Source: Evansella alkalicola (lineage in GTDB: Bacteria > Bacillota > Bacilli > Bacillales > Salisediminibacteriaceae). From it: a stretch of DNA of 64,000 bases. Shown here piece by piece: positions 26,958-35,318 of the stretch. Each line of letters opens with the position of its first letter. Position 1 is the first letter of the stretch. The notes beneath the pieces are model-generated. The model was not told where the DNA came from. It was given only the letters and a program-made list of their open reading frames with translations, and did no database searches. The DNA lies in the NCBI RefSeq assembly GCF_019042735.1, contig NZ_JAHQCR010000070.1, positions 1 through 64,000 of the forward strand. The letters run 5' to 3'. A program made the position numbers and the translations under genes.

Positions 26958-27923
26958 GTGAGTAATATATTAATTAGTATAGTTTTGCCAACATTTAAAA
27001 GACCAGATAAATTAGAAAAAGCAATAAATAGTATTTTAAATCAGACTTACGAGAATTGGGAGTTATTAGTTATTGATGATAATGGCGAATCAAATATTCA
27101 TAGAAATGAAACTGAAGAATTTATGGAGAGGTATAAAAATGCGTCTAAGATAAGATATTTAAAGCATGCAAAGAATAAGGGGGGGGGAGCTGCAAGAAAT
27201 ACTGGGATTTTATCCGCAAAAGCAGATTACATTGCCTTTCTTGATGATGATGATGAATGGTTACCAAATAAGTTAGAAAAGCAAGTCAAACAAATTAGTT
27301 TTGCTAAAGAAGATGTTGCGGTATTCGATACAGGTCGAAAGGTAATAAAAACGTCAGATAAACATAATTATAAACATGAAAAAATCATTGTTCCTGTTTT
27401 AAGAGGATATATTTTCGATGACCTATTGGTGAAAAATGGTGTTCGGGCTCCTAAGTTATCCACAGTAATATGCAAAAAATATGCATTAATTAACGTAGGC
27501 CTTTTTGATGAGTCATTACCATCAAGACAAGATTTAGATTTATATATTAGATTGGCTAGAGAATATAAGTATGATTTTATAGAAGAACCATTAGTGATTA
27601 TAAACATTCATCAAGATAGAATAACCAATAATCCAGAAGCTAAAGTGACTGGGTTTGATATATTATATAAAAAAATATATGCTGATTTAGTAAAGCTCCC
27701 AAAAATTCATAGTACCTACTTAGTACAGTATGCAGAAGTTTTGTTACGCGCGGGTAATAAAAAAAAGGCTGAATATATGTTGATTAACTCAATTAAGTTG
27801 AATCCACTTAATAAGAAAGCTTACATTACCTCTTTCCTATATTTGTTAGGTTTATATAACTTTACTAAGTTTATTAAAAAGAGGATATATAATTTTATCG
27901 CTATGTTTAAAAAAAAAGACTAA
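26958..27923 (+). CDS. Glycosyltransferase family 2 with a G9 tract in its coding sequence
   Basis: A 321-residue GT-A enzyme. It starts with SIVLPTFKRPDKLEKAINSI, has VIDDNGESN and the conserved NKGGGAARNTGI loop, then the DDD metal motif in FLDDDDEWLPNK. A C-terminal TPR-like tail and basic helix end it. The GTG start at 26958 is chosen because GAGAGGAG lies at 26943-26950; a longer frame has no site. A run of nine G residues (27179-27187) encodes the KGGG part of the conserved loop and is prone to slippage. Confidence 0.9.
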   Translation: MSNILISIVLPTFKRPDKLEKAINSILNQTYENWELLVIDDNGESNIHRNETEEFMERYKNASKIRYLKHAKNKGGGAARNTGILSAKADYIAFLDDDDEWLPNKLEKQVKQISFAKEDVAVFDTGRKVIKTSDKHNYKHEKIIVPVLRGYIFDDLLVKNGVRAPKLSTVICKKYALINVGLFDESLPSRQDLDLYIRLAREYKYDFIEEPLVIINIHQDRITNNPEAKVTGFDILYKKIYADLVKLPKIHSTYLVQYAEVLLRAGNKKKAEYMLINSIKLNPLNKKAYITSFLYLLGLYNFTKFIKKRIYNFIAMFKKKD

Positions 27924-28127
27924 ATAATACCGAAGGTAAAAGAAATTATGACTAGACATAAATATTTTACCATAAAACTGCAATAAAAATAGGCTGAGAA
28001 TGTAACTATGTAGATCCGTCGGTCGCAAATTTTTAGATAGCCAAACTGGTCAAGTACTAAGAAACTTATTTGTTTTTAGTATCATATTATTTGATAAAAG
28101 AAATATTAAAGCCTTAAGGGGTATTAA

Positions 28128-29423
28128 ATGATAAATAAACTCACAAAACTTACAAAGAAGCAATTTGTTCGTAATGTAGCTATAGTGGCAACTGGTGCGG
28201 CTGGGGCTCAAGCTATAACTTTACTTTTTTCCCCAATAATTACCCGCATATATGGTCCAGAAGCATTCGGTGTACTAGGTGTCTTTATGGCATTAGTGGC
28301 AATTGTTTCGCCGATAGCTGCCATGACATATCCAATAGCCATCGTGTTACCCAAAAAAGATGCAGATGCTAAACTATTAATTCGTATTTCAATATATACT
28401 TCAATTTTAATGGCAGTTTTTATAGCACTATTATTAGTTTTTTATAGTAATCATATTGTTTTGTTATTACAACTTGAGGATATAGCTCCATTTTTATATC
28501 TAATTCCATTGGTAATAGTGTTTACAGGTTTTTTACAAGTAACAAAACAATGGATAATACGTACTAAACAGTTCAGTGTTACTGCAAGGGTTTTATTTTT
28601 ACAAGCTCTATTTTTAAATAGTGCTAAAGTAGGTATGGGTTGGATAAATCCGGTGGCGTCTGTACTTATTATAATTACAACTATTGGTAGTGCTATTCAT
28701 GCATTAATGCTAATTATTGGCATAAGAGGTTCAAAAACCAGTCATCATGAAGATACTGAGAAACCTTCAAATGTAATGGAACTAATGAAAAAATACAGAG
28801 ACTTCCCTCTTTATAGAGCGCCACAAGTTTTTCTTAATGCTATATCACAAAGCTTGCCGGTATTATTATTAGCAAGCTTTTTTGGTCCGGCTTCAGCTGG
28901 ATTTTACTCTATTGGCAAAACAGTTTTAAGCATACCTGGACAGCTAATTGGTCATGCGATAGGTGATGTATTCTACCCTCGGATCGCGGAGGCAGCTAAT
29001 AATGGTCATAAACTCACAAACTTAGTTATAAAAGCTACGTTAGCACTTTGTGCAGTAGGGATTATACCATTTGGAATAGTTATTATTTTTGGTCCCTGGC
29101 TATTTGGATTTGTTTTTGGAATGGATTGGGTGTTAGCTGGTGAATATGCTAGATGGATAGCACTTTGGACATTTTTCTTGTTTATTAACACCCCAAGTGT
29201 AAAAGCATTACCTGTATTGTCTGCACAATTATTCCACTTAAACTTCACTGTTTTTACTATTATTGCTCGTGTTATTTCCTTGGCAGTTGGGTATTATGCT
29301 TTTTCAAGTGACTTAATTAGTGTTGCACTGTTTGGCCTGTCTGGGGCTCTAATTAATCTTTTATTAATTTTAATAACAATAAATAAGGTGAAAAATTTTG
29401 ATAAGTTACGGGGGCTTAATTAA
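28128..29423 (+). CDS. Wzx-type polysaccharide flippase
   Basis: A 431-residue membrane protein of the MOP/Wzx family with about 12 helices. It flips undecaprenyl-linked repeat units across the membrane. The opening FVRNVAIVATGAAGAQAITL and ITRIYGPEAFGVLGVFMAL are typical. A cytoplasmic loop with KKYRDFPLYRAPQVFLNAIS precedes the second half. It ends in TINKVKNFDKLRGLN. Its stop overlaps the next start by one base. It probably works with the Wzy-like gene at 22067. Confidence 0.92.
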   Translation: MINKLTKLTKKQFVRNVAIVATGAAGAQAITLLFSPIITRIYGPEAFGVLGVFMALVAIVSPIAAMTYPIAIVLPKKDADAKLLIRISIYTSILMAVFIALLLVFYSNHIVLLLQLEDIAPFLYLIPLVIVFTGFLQVTKQWIIRTKQFSVTARVLFLQALFLNSAKVGMGWINPVASVLIIITTIGSAIHALMLIIGIRGSKTSHHEDTEKPSNVMELMKKYRDFPLYRAPQVFLNAISQSLPVLLLASFFGPASAGFYSIGKTVLSIPGQLIGHAIGDVFYPRIAEAANNGHKLTNLVIKATLALCAVGIIPFGIVIIFGPWLFGFVFGMDWVLAGEYARWIALWTFFLFINTPSVKALPVLSAQLFHLNFTVFTIIARVISLAVGYYAFSSDLISVALFGLSGALINLLLILITINKVKNFDKLRGLN

Positions 29424-30568
29424 TGGTAAAGGTATTCATATGCGGTGATATTGTAAATTATCAAAAGAATGATGGTTTGATCTGTTCTGGTTCTTTGGCA
29501 AAGGTGGTGGCTGAAGCAGATTACTCTATATGCAATTTTGAAGCTCCGATTGAAGGTTTTGGTGAGCCGCAGCCTAAATCAGGACCCCATCATTATCAGA
29601 AAAAAAGTACAATAAATGGGTTAAAGGAGCAGGGATTTAATTTATTATGCATGGCTAATAATCATATAATGGACTTTGGTACTGTTGGTTTAATGGGGAC
29701 AATTAACGAAGCAAAAAAATTAGGTATGGAAACAATCGGGGCAGGAGTAAATTTTGAACAGGCTTATAAACCAATTATAAAGTCAATTGGTGATATAAAA
29801 TTAGGAATAATAAATGCTTGTGAAGCACAATTTGGTGTAATTGATTACTTTTCAGGATTAGAACAGAGTGGCTATGCTTGGATTAATCATAGTTTTATCG
29901 ATAAGCAGATAATTAAACTTAAAAAAGAATGTGATTTTGTTATAGTATTGGCACATGCAGGTTTAGAACATTATAATATCCCACAAAAAGAATGGCGATG
30001 GCGATATAAGCATTTTTGTGATTTAGGTGCTGATGCAATTATTGGTTCTCATCCGCATGTTCCACAAGGTTTTGAGAATTATAATGATTCTTTAATATTT
30101 TACAGTCTTGGAAATTTTTATTTTGACTCGAAAAATTTTATTAATAAAGAAGATCGTTCTTATTCTATTGTTTTGAGGTTAGAGAAAAATAAAAAGATGA
30201 ACTTTGAACCTGTTTTTCATCATAAGGAACAAGGTATTGTTCAACTTTCCATGCAAGAAAAACAAATTGATTTTAAAATTCTAAATTCCAATTTGGATAA
30301 TGATTATGAAAAGCTTCATGATCAGATGTCGCTTACAGTATATAGAAAGAAAATTAAACCGAAATATACCTTTTCGTTATTACATTTTCCATTCGATGGG
30401 ACAATAAAATCTTCACTAAAAAGGATTCTAGCAACAATTGTCGGTAAACAAAAAAAGAAAGACAAAGATACACTTGCTCTGCATCTCCTAAGAAACGAGT
30501 CTTATTATTTCGCTGCGAAACATGCACTTGAGTTGGTATTTAAAGATAAGTACGGAGGTAACAAATGA
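29423..30568 (+). CDS. CapA-family metallophosphoesterase-like protein
   Basis: A 381-residue protein of the CapA (PGA_cap) family. The domain starts VKVFICGDIVNYQ. Metal-site-like motifs are CNFEAPI, MANNHIMDFG, VLAHAGLEHY and IIGSHPHVPQG followed by YSLGNFYFD. There is no signal peptide, so it is probably cytoplasmic. In other capsule systems CapA is a capsule synthesis or anchoring factor; here it may modify the polysaccharide. It overlaps the flippase gene by one base and the next gene by four (ATGA). Confidence 0.88.
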   Translation: MVKVFICGDIVNYQKNDGLICSGSLAKVVAEADYSICNFEAPIEGFGEPQPKSGPHHYQKKSTINGLKEQGFNLLCMANNHIMDFGTVGLMGTINEAKKLGMETIGAGVNFEQAYKPIIKSIGDIKLGIINACEAQFGVIDYFSGLEQSGYAWINHSFIDKQIIKLKKECDFVIVLAHAGLEHYNIPQKEWRWRYKHFCDLGADAIIGSHPHVPQGFENYNDSLIFYSLGNFYFDSKNFINKEDRSYSIVLRLEKNKKMNFEPVFHHKEQGIVQLSMQEKQIDFKILNSNLDNDYEKLHDQMSLTVYRKKIKPKYTFSLLHFPFDGTIKSSLKRILATIVGKQKKKDKDTLALHLLRNESYYFAAKHALELVFKDKYGGNK

Positions 30569-32334
30569 GTGATTTTATTTATTCCAAAAAGCCAATTTCT
30601 AAAGGGGAGTTAACAAAAAAAATTGAAGCTATTTATTCTAAAGAAAAACCTCAAATAAAAGAGTTTCATGGGGAATGGGGGTCATTGGCAGTAAGTCAAA
30701 ATCTTTACAATGGGTTTCAGGTACTAGAAACTACAGAATACATTTGTACTGTTATCGGTGGCCCTATTCTCCATTTTCAGGATAATATATTTTTGACAAA
30801 AGATGACATGTGTACGGGTACTAGCAGTATTTTAAATCGCTGGTTATCAGGGGATATACGTTGGGATGAAGACTTGAGTGGTCCTTTTAATATCTTAATA
30901 ATAAATAAAGTCACAGAAGAAATTATTTGTGTTACTGACTTAATGTCCTTTATTCCAGTTTTTATTTACCAAGATGATATTGGAAATAGTATGTTATCAA
31001 CCCATGTTGATGCATTAGCAAAGACCTCTCGTCAGATTGATAGGATAGACATAGTTTCCCAGATCGACTTTATTCTTCATGGGGTGGTAACCTTCCCTTA
31101 TACAACGTATACCAATCTTCGGCAGTTATTTCCGGCATCCGAACATAAAATATTGAGTAAATTAAAAAATATTCAATCAAGTGCATATTGGTTACCGTCA
31201 GATAATGTTAGGTATAAGTCTATTAATAAGGCGGCTCAAGATTTAAGGCAAGGATTGCAAAACTATACAGAGGCGGTTGTAAAAGATATGCCTCATATAG
31301 CTCAATTTATTAGTGGTGGGGAAGATTCTCGGTTTCTTTCTGCTATTTTACCACAAGATCGTATACGTGATTCATTTGTATTTCTTGATTTTATGAATCG
31401 GGAGGGAAAAGTTGCACAAAAAGCAGCAGAAGCGTATGGTGCAAATTTTAATATAGCTACAAGAAGTAAAGCACATTATATAGAAATTTTACCCAAGTGT
31501 ACGGAATTAGTGGGAAGTGGATTTCAGTATCATCATGTTCATACTTTTGGTTTTCATAAAAGTTGTAAACTTGATGAATATCCAGCCGTTTTTGGAGGTT
31601 TATTCTCAGATGCCTTACTTAAAGGGGCCCGTGTAAAAAAAGTTCGTGGAACAAGTCGGTTTCCTTTTATTCCTCAAATAAAAAAACAAAATTATACTCC
31701 AGATCAAACATTGAAAAGTAATGTTTTTAAAAAAGAGGTTTTGTCTGAAATTAAAATAAGACGGCAGACACATTTGAGTTATGTTAAAAGTTTGCGTGGC
31801 GAATCAGCCGAAGAGTGGTTTGAACTTTGGCCTAGTTCAATGAATATGAATATACCTAATTTATATGGTAATAGAAGACTTTTTCGTAGTTACGAACCTT
31901 TTATGTCTAAAGATGTAGTGAAAGTTAGTGCATCAGTACCGCAAAGTTGGAAGCTTAACCGTAGACTGTTTCACAAAGCAGCGAAGCCAATGTTAAAACC
32001 CACAAAATGGTTGTTGCATAGTAATGGACATATGCCATATTTCCCATGGTACGTTAATAGCTTTATACGTTTTATAATGTGGTCAACTCAAATATTAGGG
32101 AAAAAAACTGGAATAATAAAAGGTAATCAAAAATCTTGGGGTGATTGGAATTTCGTTATGAATAGCAAGGAGTGGCAGACAGCTAAGAAAAACTACTCAA
32201 AAAATGTTACAACTTTAGAAACTGCTCTTGTAGATAAGGATGTAGAGAAATTATTTATAGATGGCAATCTTAGTAAGAGTCAGTTAAAAAACTTAATGCA
32301 AGTTTTGTATACATTACACTCTAACCGGAAGTAG
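30565..32334 (+). CDS. Asparagine synthase-like protein lacking the N-terminal Cys
   Basis: A 589-residue protein. The C-terminal half has the PP-loop AMP-forming motif AQFISGGEDSRFLSA at about residue 250, typical of class B asparagine synthases. The N-terminal half looks like a glutaminase domain (GEWGSLAVSQN, DLSGPFNILI) but lacks the Cys at position 2 needed to release ammonia from glutamine. It probably activates a carboxylate and uses another nucleophile. In O-antigen loci similar proteins amidate uronic acids, which fits the uronic sugars predicted here. It is translationally coupled to the CapA-like gene. Confidence 0.8.
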   Translation: MSDFIYSKKPISKGELTKKIEAIYSKEKPQIKEFHGEWGSLAVSQNLYNGFQVLETTEYICTVIGGPILHFQDNIFLTKDDMCTGTSSILNRWLSGDIRWDEDLSGPFNILIINKVTEEIICVTDLMSFIPVFIYQDDIGNSMLSTHVDALAKTSRQIDRIDIVSQIDFILHGVVTFPYTTYTNLRQLFPASEHKILSKLKNIQSSAYWLPSDNVRYKSINKAAQDLRQGLQNYTEAVVKDMPHIAQFISGGEDSRFLSAILPQDRIRDSFVFLDFMNREGKVAQKAAEAYGANFNIATRSKAHYIEILPKCTELVGSGFQYHHVHTFGFHKSCKLDEYPAVFGGLFSDALLKGARVKKVRGTSRFPFIPQIKKQNYTPDQTLKSNVFKKEVLSEIKIRRQTHLSYVKSLRGESAEEWFELWPSSMNMNIPNLYGNRRLFRSYEPFMSKDVVKVSASVPQSWKLNRRLFHKAAKPMLKPTKWLLHSNGHMPYFPWYVNSFIRFIMWSTQILGKKTGIIKGNQKSWGDWNFVMNSKEWQTAKKNYSKNVTTLETALVDKDVEKLFIDGNLSKSQLKNLMQVLYTLHSNRK

Positions 32335-32502
32335 TTAGCTAACAAAATTATAATAACTGTCCATTCCACATAGTATTTCGAAAGCCCGAAGGTCAGAACC
32401 TGCTCCATTTTTATATAATAATTAGACGATTTAATAATAAGTTTCTTATGCAAATAACTCAAATTTTCATACTATAAATATGGTTTAGAAAGGGATTTTT
32501 CC

Positions 32503-33879
32503 ATGTACAAAATAGCAGTAGCAGGAACTGGTTATGTAGGTCTAGTCGCAGGTGTATGTTTTGCTGAAGTTGGTCACCAAGTAACCTGTGTAGATATTGA
32601 TGAAAAAAAAGTTAATGTAATGAAATCTGGAGTTTCTCCAATTTATGAAACGGGTTTAGAAAAGTTAATGCAAAAAAACTATGCAGCTGAAAGAATTGAT
32701 TATACAACAGATTATAATTCAGCTTACAAAAATGCGGATGCAATCTTTATTGGTGTAGGTACACCAGAACGGCGAGATGGTTCTGCGAATCTTTCTTATA
32801 TTGCAACGGTTGCTAGGCAAATTGCTGAGTCAATTGAAAAGGATTGCTTAGTAGTAGTAAAATCAACAGTTCCAGTAGGAACGAATGATAAAGTAGAACA
32901 GTTTATTCAAGACTTTTTAGTTAATGATGTAAAAGTAGAAGTTGCATCAAACCCTGAATTCTTAGCGCAAGGCTCTGCGGTACATGATACTTTACATGCA
33001 GAAAGAATAATTATCGGTACGGAGAGTAAATGGGCTGAAGAGCTGCTGATGAAAATCTATAAACCATTTAATTTGCCTATCGTTTCGGTGAATAGAAGGT
33101 CTGCAGAAATGATTAAGTATGCATCTAATGACTTTTTGGCTCTAAAAATTTCTTATATGAATGATATTGCAAACCTTTGTGAATTGGTAGGAGCAGATGT
33201 GCAAGATGTTGCAAAAGGCATGAGCTATGATGCACGTATTGGAAATAAGTTTTTAAATGCAGGCATCGGTTATGGAGGTTCATGCTTCCCTAAGGACACT
33301 AAGGCACTGGAAAACATTGCAAAACAACATGGGTATGAGTTACGAACGGTTAAGGCTGCAATTGATGTTAATAAAGATCAGAAAACATTGTTATACAAAA
33401 AAGCTAGTAAAAGGCTTATTACTTTTAACGGTCTGAAAGTAGCTGTACTTGGCTTGACATTTAAGCCTGGAACAGATGATTTGCGTGAAGCTGCATCTCT
33501 TGAGAATGTACCTTTACTATTAGAACAAGGTGCAGATATCTATGCCTATGACCCTGTTGGCGCAAGTAACTTTGCAAAAGTACACCCAGAAGGAAAAAAT
33601 GGTAAGGGAAATATCACTTATGTTACTAATGTAAAAGAAGCACTAGACAGTGCGAATGTTTGCTTTATATTTACAGAGTGGGGCGAAGTAAAAGCAGTTA
33701 CTCCTGGAAAGTATAGGGAGTTAATGAGAACTCCTTTAGTATATGATGGAAGAAATATATATAGTATCGATGAAATGAAGGAAGCAGGAGTGGAATATCA
33801 TTCTATTGGAAGGAAGGCTGTGGAGAGAGAAGTTGCAAAGGAGTCGAGAAATATTGAGTTACAAACCGTTAGATCCTAG
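32503..33879 (+). CDS. UDP-glucose 6-dehydrogenase
   Basis: A 458-residue enzyme oxidising UDP-glucose to UDP-glucuronate. The start MYKIAVAGTGYVGLVAGVCFAEVGH is the NAD fold. GVGTPERRDGSANLSYI, KSTVPVGTN and NPEFLAQGSAV follow. The catalytic Cys is in GIGYGGSCFPKDTKAL. The UDP-binding domain has LGLTFKPGTDDLREA. GAAAGGGAT is upstream. Its substrate comes from galU and its product feeds the epimerase that overlaps its 3' end. Confidence 0.95.
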   Translation: MYKIAVAGTGYVGLVAGVCFAEVGHQVTCVDIDEKKVNVMKSGVSPIYETGLEKLMQKNYAAERIDYTTDYNSAYKNADAIFIGVGTPERRDGSANLSYIATVARQIAESIEKDCLVVVKSTVPVGTNDKVEQFIQDFLVNDVKVEVASNPEFLAQGSAVHDTLHAERIIIGTESKWAEELLMKIYKPFNLPIVSVNRRSAEMIKYASNDFLALKISYMNDIANLCELVGADVQDVAKGMSYDARIGNKFLNAGIGYGGSCFPKDTKALENIAKQHGYELRTVKAAIDVNKDQKTLLYKKASKRLITFNGLKVAVLGLTFKPGTDDLREAASLENVPLLLEQGADIYAYDPVGASNFAKVHPEGKNGKGNITYVTNVKEALDSANVCFIFTEWGEVKAVTPGKYRELMRTPLVYDGRNIYSIDEMKEAGVEYHSIGRKAVEREVAKESRNIELQTVRS

Positions 33880-34879
33880 TATAGTTTATCTTATTACTGG
33901 AGCAGCAGGTTTTATTGGATACTTTTTATCTAAAAAGCTACTAAAAAGCGGATGCCAAGTAATAGGTATTGATAACTTAAATGATTATTATGATGTGAAT
34001 CTAAAAATGGATCGTCTGGAGCAACTACTACCTTTTAATAAGTTTACTTTTATTAGGGGAGATATTTCGGACAAGGAATTAATCACAGAACTCTTTGAAA
34101 AGTACAAGCCTAGTGTTGTAGTTAATTTAGCAGCCCAAGCGGGGGTACGTTATTCAATAGAGAATCCAGATGTGTATATTCAAAGTAATATAATTGGTTT
34201 CTATAATATCCTAGAGGCTTGTAGGCATAATCCAGTAGAACATCTAGTGTACGCATCTTCAAGCTCTGTTTATGGCACCAATAAAAAGGTGCCATTTGAA
34301 GAAACAGACTTTGTAGATACTCCTGTATCACTTTATGCATCTACGAAGAAGTCAAATGAATTGATGGCTCATACGTATAGCCATTTATATAACATTCCTG
34401 CAACAGGTCTCCGCTTCTTTACCGTTTATGGTCCGATGGGGAGACCGGATATGGCCTACTTTGGTTTTACAGATAAATATTTTGCTGAAGAACCAATTAA
34501 GATCTTTAATAATGGTGATTTTGATAATGACCTATACCGTGATTTTACTTATATCGATGATATAGTCGAAGGAATAGAGCGACTTATTGGTAAACCACCA
34601 GTCGATGCCGTTCCTCACAAGGTGTTCAATATCGGTAATAACAATCCTGAAAAGCTGATGACGTTTATTAATACATTGGAGAAGACTTTAACTAAGGCTT
34701 TAGGAAGAGAAGTACAATTTGAAAAGGTTTTTGAACCAATTAAGCCAGGAGATGTACCTGCTACGTATGCTTCAACTGATTTATTGCAGGAAGCTGTTGG
34801 GTTTAAACCAAAAACATCGATTGAAGAGGGCTTACAGAAGTTCGCTAATTGGTATGTTGATTATTATAATAAAAAGTAA
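33854..34879 (+). CDS. UDP-glucuronate 4-epimerase-like enzyme
   Basis: A 341-residue SDR epimerase that would convert UDP-GlcA to UDP-GalA. TGAAGFIGYFLSKKLL is the NAD site, and GIDNLNDYYDVNLKMDRL is the stretch typical of the CapI/GlcA-epimerase group. The catalytic motif is SSSSVYGTN with YASTKKSNE. The TTG at 33854 is favoured: AAAGGAG at 33837-33843 lies 10 bases away, inside the end of the dehydrogenase gene, giving a 26-base overlap. It is the last gene of the locus. Confidence 0.9.
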   Translation: MSYKPLDPSIVYLITGAAGFIGYFLSKKLLKSGCQVIGIDNLNDYYDVNLKMDRLEQLLPFNKFTFIRGDISDKELITELFEKYKPSVVVNLAAQAGVRYSIENPDVYIQSNIIGFYNILEACRHNPVEHLVYASSSSVYGTNKKVPFEETDFVDTPVSLYASTKKSNELMAHTYSHLYNIPATGLRFFTVYGPMGRPDMAYFGFTDKYFAEEPIKIFNNGDFDNDLYRDFTYIDDIVEGIERLIGKPPVDAVPHKVFNIGNNNPEKLMTFINTLEKTLTKALGREVQFEKVFEPIKPGDVPATYASTDLLQEAVGFKPKTSIEEGLQKFANWYVDYYNKK

Positions 34880-34885
34880 TGAGTT

Positions 34886-34919
34886 CCCGCTGAGTGTAAA
34901 AACTTGGCGGGATTACTTT
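34886..34919 (+). terminator. Probable terminator of the polysaccharide locus
   Basis: TCCCGC and GCGGGA bracket a loop of about 15 bases just after the last gene and are followed by TTACTTTT. The stem is short and the U tract imperfect. Confidence 0.5.
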
Positions 34920-35222
34920 TAGATCTTTAACCTTTAGCGCGTTAATTTAAAGAAGTTATTTATGTTATTCCTCGACAAAATGCTTTCCTGCTCTACTATC
35001 TTTAACACAAATATAACAATAAACCTCAATAGTATCTAACGAATAATAAATTCATCCTACAATATACCTCATTTTTTTTCACGAATATCTGACAAAACTC
35101 TCCAGATAAATGAAATTCAAAAATTTTCTGCCTATCATTATGCTTAGCGGGCTTTATGTATATTTCCTCTTAACAAGAACATATATCCCTTTTGGAAACT
35201 GTAATGTGACTTTAAAATAAAA
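34920..35222. other. AT-rich spacer between the polysaccharide locus and the methylase fusion
   Basis: No open frame with a ribosome site on either strand and no tRNA-like fold. If the prophage begins near here, the left attachment site would lie in this stretch or just downstream, but no repeat partner is present in the window to prove it. Confidence 0.4.
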
Positions 35223-35238
35223 AGGTATGTTTATACCT
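35223..35238. promoter_or_regulatory. Palindromic operator-like site 1 (AGGTAT-N4-ATACCT)
   Basis: AGGTAT and ATACCT are separated by four bases, immediately upstream of a TTGACG -35 box. The same arms and spacing recur 61 bases downstream. Confidence 0.75.
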
Positions 35239-35246
35239 AAAAACTA

Positions 35247-35274
35247 TTGACGGGAAAACATGGGAGATGATAAG
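35247..35274 (+). promoter_or_regulatory. Promoter of the methylase fusion gene
   Basis: TTGACG at 35247-35252 and GATAAG at 35269-35274 with a 16-base spacer, framed by the two palindromes. Confidence 0.6.
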
Positions 35275-35283
35275 CTTATTTCA

Positions 35284-35299
35284 AGGTATATACATACCT
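35284..35299. promoter_or_regulatory. Palindromic operator-like site 2 (AGGTAT-N4-ATACCT)
   Basis: Identical arms to site 1 with a different 4-base centre (ATAC instead of GTTT). It lies over the expected transcription start and ahead of the ribosome site GAAGAGGTG, a position suited to repression. Confidence 0.75.
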
Positions 35300-35318
35300 A
35301 AAATGAAGAGGTGATAAA

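Noticed and set aside
34920..35222. Left attachment site of the prophage
   Set aside because: No tRNA or integrase lies here and the partner repeat would be outside the window, so no boundary can be shown.
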